Positions 6,789-8,605 of a DNA stretch of 8,605 bases are shown piece by piece (within the stretch, counting starts at the first letter, position 1; every line of letters starts with the position of its first letter). This DNA comes from an uncultured Mitsuokella sp. Lineage in GTDB: Bacteria > Bacillota > Negativicutes > Selenomonadales > Selenomonadaceae. The stretch lies in the NCBI GenBank assembly GCA_900770895.1, contig CAAGMF010000179.1:1-8605 (forward strand), in the 5' to 3' direction. Position numbers and translations under genes: made by a program. Under the pieces are notes generated by a model. It saw only the letters and a list, made by a program, of their open reading frames with translations, was not told the DNA's origin and searched no databases.

Positions 6789-6794
6789 AGGAGG
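6789..6794 (+). promoter_or_regulatory. Ribosome binding site of the second SLH porin
   Basis: AGGAGG, six bases before the ATG at 6801, lies in the 31-base gap after the first porin's stop. No promoter or terminator is visible in this gap, so both porins are probably on one transcript. Confidence 0.8.
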
Positions 6795-6800
6795 ATTACC

Positions 6801-8477
6801 ATGAAAAACAACGAACTCACCCTGACTGTGCTCGCCGCCCTGACGATGGCTGCCGCCGCTCCGCTCAGTGCCTCGGCGGCTTCGAACACGCTTTTCAACG
6901 ATGTGCCGCAGGACCACTGGGCCTATCCGGCCATCGAGCAGCTCGCCAAAGACGGCATACTGACCGGCTACGAGGACGGATCATTCCGCGGCGACACGCT
7001 CATGACCCGCTACGACATGGCCCAGATCATAGCGAACGCCCGCACCCATATGGGCAAAGCGACGCCGGCCGATCAGGAACTCATCACGAAGCTCTCGGAC
7101 GAGTTCCGCGATGACCTCGACGACCTCGGCGTCCGCGTCACCCGTCTCGAAAAGAAACAGGAAAATGTCCGTCTGACCGGTTCCTTCGCCCAGAAGTACG
7201 AAAAAGCCGCTCATGACGGCTACAACGAAGACGCCGATCATGGCGGCACGAACCATCGCACGCGCTGGCAGAAAGAGCTGAAGCTCAATCTCGATGCTGA
7301 TGTCCCGAAAACGCCGATAACATTCCATGCGACGCTGAATTCCCAGCTCACGAGCTACGAAGCCTCGGGCTGGGGCTCGGAAGAAGAAACGAATGATGAC
7401 TGGAACGGCGGCCATGAGCGTCGCAGCATCATGCGTCCCGAGACGTACTATGTCGGCGGTCCACTCGACAGGACCGGGCTCGAAGCCCGCTATGGTGCTT
7501 TTTACGAGGGCTCGCAGAATGAATTCGTCAATCATGCGGTCCTGCGCGGCGCTTCCCTGTCGCATCAGGACAAGCGGAATTGGTTCAGCGTATTCACCGG
7601 CCGGCTCGATGTCAAGGATGAAGATACCTCCGAGGAAATTTCTTCCGGCACTACCACAAAAACATTTGGCAAAGACGACGCGGATTTCCATAACGTTATA
7701 AAAGAAGGATGGACCAATCAGGATGGCACAGGCGATTACTACAAGCTCATGCATGTCAAGTCCAGTTCTATCCCCCAGGTCAGTAGTACCATTTCGCCCA
7801 CTACTGACTTCATCCGTCATGGTACCACGTCGTCGGCTTCGGGCAGTGCATCAGGCAATGCAGCGGACCAGACGGTAAAAATTACTTATCCGAATAACGG
7901 CAATTGGTCAGCCGATTGGAACACGGAGAAATCTGTAGAAGGAACCACAATGAGTATTACAGGCCAATCCATTTCGAAGACCACAACCCGCCGCCGTACG
8001 CTTTATGGTGCTACATTCGGGCACCGTTTCTCTGATCATCTGGATGCTACCATCGGCTACTACGACTACACCTCGGCGGCCTATGATGCAGATGCCCTGC
8101 GAATATACGCCCTGACAATCAACCAGCGCCTCGGACAGAAGCTGAACCTATACGGTGCCTATGCTCATGGCAATCAGGACGGCTACGATCAGGCCTGGAC
8201 AGCCGAGCTCCAGTATAATGGCGGCGAGCACATGAGCAGCGACCCGAACCACGCCTTCGGCTACTACATCGGCTACCGCTACCTCGCACCGGACGCGCTC
8301 GTCAAGACCGTCTACGAGGACGGATCCCAGATCGGCCAGCGCGGCTGGGAGGGCGGTCTGCTCTACAATTTCACGCACAACTTCCAGGGCATCGTGAAAT
8401 ACTTCTACGGCTCGAGCATCACGAACCCCGGTGCCGACCGCAGCAAAGTATTCTCCAGCCTGACCTACAACTTCTAA
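6801..8477 (+). CDS. OmpM-like SLH-domain outer-membrane porin (second paralogue)
   Basis: Outer-membrane beta-barrel porin with a peptidoglycan-binding stalk, 558 residues. A signal peptide covers about 1-26 (cleavage near SASA-AS). A canonical SLH domain follows at about 31-79 (FNDVPQDHWAYPAI, GYEDGSFRGD, TRYDMAQ), then a coiled coil at about 91-122, then a barrel ending in SSLTYNF with terminal Phe558. It aligns with the upstream porin along its whole length: DWNGGHERR at 200-208, the ALxIxALTIN-like strand, YAHGNQ versus YAQGNQ, and GYYIGYRYLAPD versus GAYIGYHHLAPD. This makes them a tandem duplicate pair. There are no cysteines. Residues about 274-397 form a Ser/Thr/Gly-rich segment with A/T-ending codons unlike the rest of the gene, probably a variable surface loop. 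The start is set by AGGAGG six bases upstream. It is likely co-transcribed with the first porin; the substrate is unknown. Confidence 0.92.
   Translation: MKNNELTLTVLAALTMAAAAPLSASAASNTLFNDVPQDHWAYPAIEQLAKDGILTGYEDGSFRGDTLMTRYDMAQIIANARTHMGKATPADQELITKLSDEFRDDLDDLGVRVTRLEKKQENVRLTGSFAQKYEKAAHDGYNEDADHGGTNHRTRWQKELKLNLDADVPKTPITFHATLNSQLTSYEASGWGSEEETNDDWNGGHERRSIMRPETYYVGGPLDRTGLEARYGAFYEGSQNEFVNHAVLRGASLSHQDKRNWFSVFTGRLDVKDEDTSEEISSGTTTKTFGKDDADFHNVIKEGWTNQDGTGDYYKLMHVKSSSIPQVSSTISPTTDFIRHGTTSSASGSASGNAADQTVKITYPNNGNWSADWNTEKSVEGTTMSITGQSISKTTTRRRTLYGATFGHRFSDHLDATIGYYDYTSAAYDADALRIYALTINQRLGQKLNLYGAYAHGNQDGYDQAWTAELQYNGGEHMSSDPNHAFGYYIGYRYLAPDALVKTVYEDGSQIGQRGWEGGLLYNFTHNFQGIVKYFYGSSITNPGADRSKVFSSLTYNF
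7620..7991 (+). other. Ser/Thr-rich variable segment within the second porin
   Basis: Residues about 274-397 of the second porin. The segment is rich in Ser, Thr, Gly and Asn (for example SSGTTTKT and GTTSSASGSASG) and poor in the amphipathic strand pattern seen around it. Codons such as ACT, ACA, AGT, TCA, GTA and AAA become common here, whereas flanking codons end mainly in G or C. The matching part of the first porin (about 275-375) is unrelated in sequence and keeps GC-ending codons. This suggests a long extracellular loop exchanged by recombination or evolving fast. Confidence 0.5.
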
Positions 8478-8493
8478 ATCCATATGTCCCCCC

Positions 8494-8564
8494 GCTCAGA
8501 ATGGTGACAAGTCTGATTTCTCTCTACTCTCTAAACTTTTCACGCAGAACCACCTGTTCTGAGC
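8494..8564 (+). repeat. Nested, competing inverted repeats in the 3' tail
   Basis: GCTCAGAA (8494-8501) pairs exactly with TTCTGAGC (8557-8564), and GGTG (8503-8506) with CACC (8551-8554), giving a bulged 12-bp stem around a 44-base loop. The right arm can instead form a compact local hairpin: CAGAAC (8545-8550), loop CACCT, GTTCTG (8556-8561). The two folds are mutually exclusive. This may be an RNA switch, a 3' end structure, or chance. Confidence 0.3.
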
Positions 8565-8589
8565 AATCATAAAGTGAGACTTATTCAGA

Positions 8590-8605
8590 GGGAGTTTTTA
8601 CTCCC
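8590..8605 (+). terminator. Possible terminator hairpin truncated by the window end
   Basis: GGGAGT, loop TTTT, ACTCCC is a perfect 6-bp stem that reaches the last base. Whether the stem extends (CAGA precedes it) and whether a T-tract follows cannot be seen, so a rho-independent terminator of the porin operon is only a guess. Confidence 0.35.

Larger units (their letters stand above)
8478..8605. other. Tail after the porin operon; no gene found
   Basis: 128 bases between the second porin's stop and the window end. I see no supported ORF. It contains overlapping inverted repeats (8494-8564) and a final 6-bp hairpin at the very edge (8590-8605). No oligo-U tract follows the first set. Confidence 0.6.

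Noticed and set aside
1..8605. Mobile element, CRISPR array, tRNA or rRNA
   Set aside because: No transposase or integrase frame, no regularly spaced repeats, no tRNA-like cloverleaf and no rRNA-like sequence were seen.

Overview
The window looks like chromosomal DNA from a diderm Firmicute of the class Negativicutes (Selenomonas/Mitsuokella-like). The main reason is the pair of outer-membrane beta-barrel proteins that each carry one N-terminal SLH domain and a coiled-coil stalk (the OmpM / Mep45 architecture, typical of that class). This sits beside a Gram-positive-style MsmEFG sugar ABC importer. The coding DNA is GC-rich with G/C-ending codons; the single long intergenic region is strongly AT-rich. 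The genus is inference.

Layout: the left half (1-4838) is one minus-strand operon. In transcription order it encodes a lipoprotein sugar-binding protein (4838-3564), a MalF/MsmF-type permease (3559-2666), a MalG/MsmG-type permease (2652-1837) and a GH36 alpha-galactosidase (1804 to beyond the left edge). Gaps are 4, 13 and 32 bases. No ATPase gene and no regulator gene are present. The right half (5171-8477) is a plus-strand pair of paralogous SLH porins separated by 31 bases. After them comes a 128-base tail with possible RNA hairpins, the last of which is cut by the window end.

Between the two operons (4839-5170) lie two well-formed, divergent sigma-70-type promoters, each with a TTGAC(A/T) -35 box and a 17-base spacer. 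The same element, TATTTTACTAAA or a close variant, occurs four times: once inside the spacer of each promoter, and twice as a perfect 16-bp inverted repeat 31 bp apart, just upstream of the porin promoter's -35. The simplest reading is a shared regulator controlling both operons.

How the genes fit together (inference): alpha-galactosides such as raffinose or melibiose would cross the outer membrane through the SLH porins and be captured by the lipoprotein. The two permeases, powered by an ATPase encoded elsewhere, would import them, and the cytoplasmic GH36 enzyme would hydrolyse them. This would be a Negativicutes counterpart of proteobacterial raffinose/sucrose loci with a dedicated porin (RafY/ScrY), built from the unrelated OmpM-type scaffold. 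It is the most interesting hypothesis in the window.
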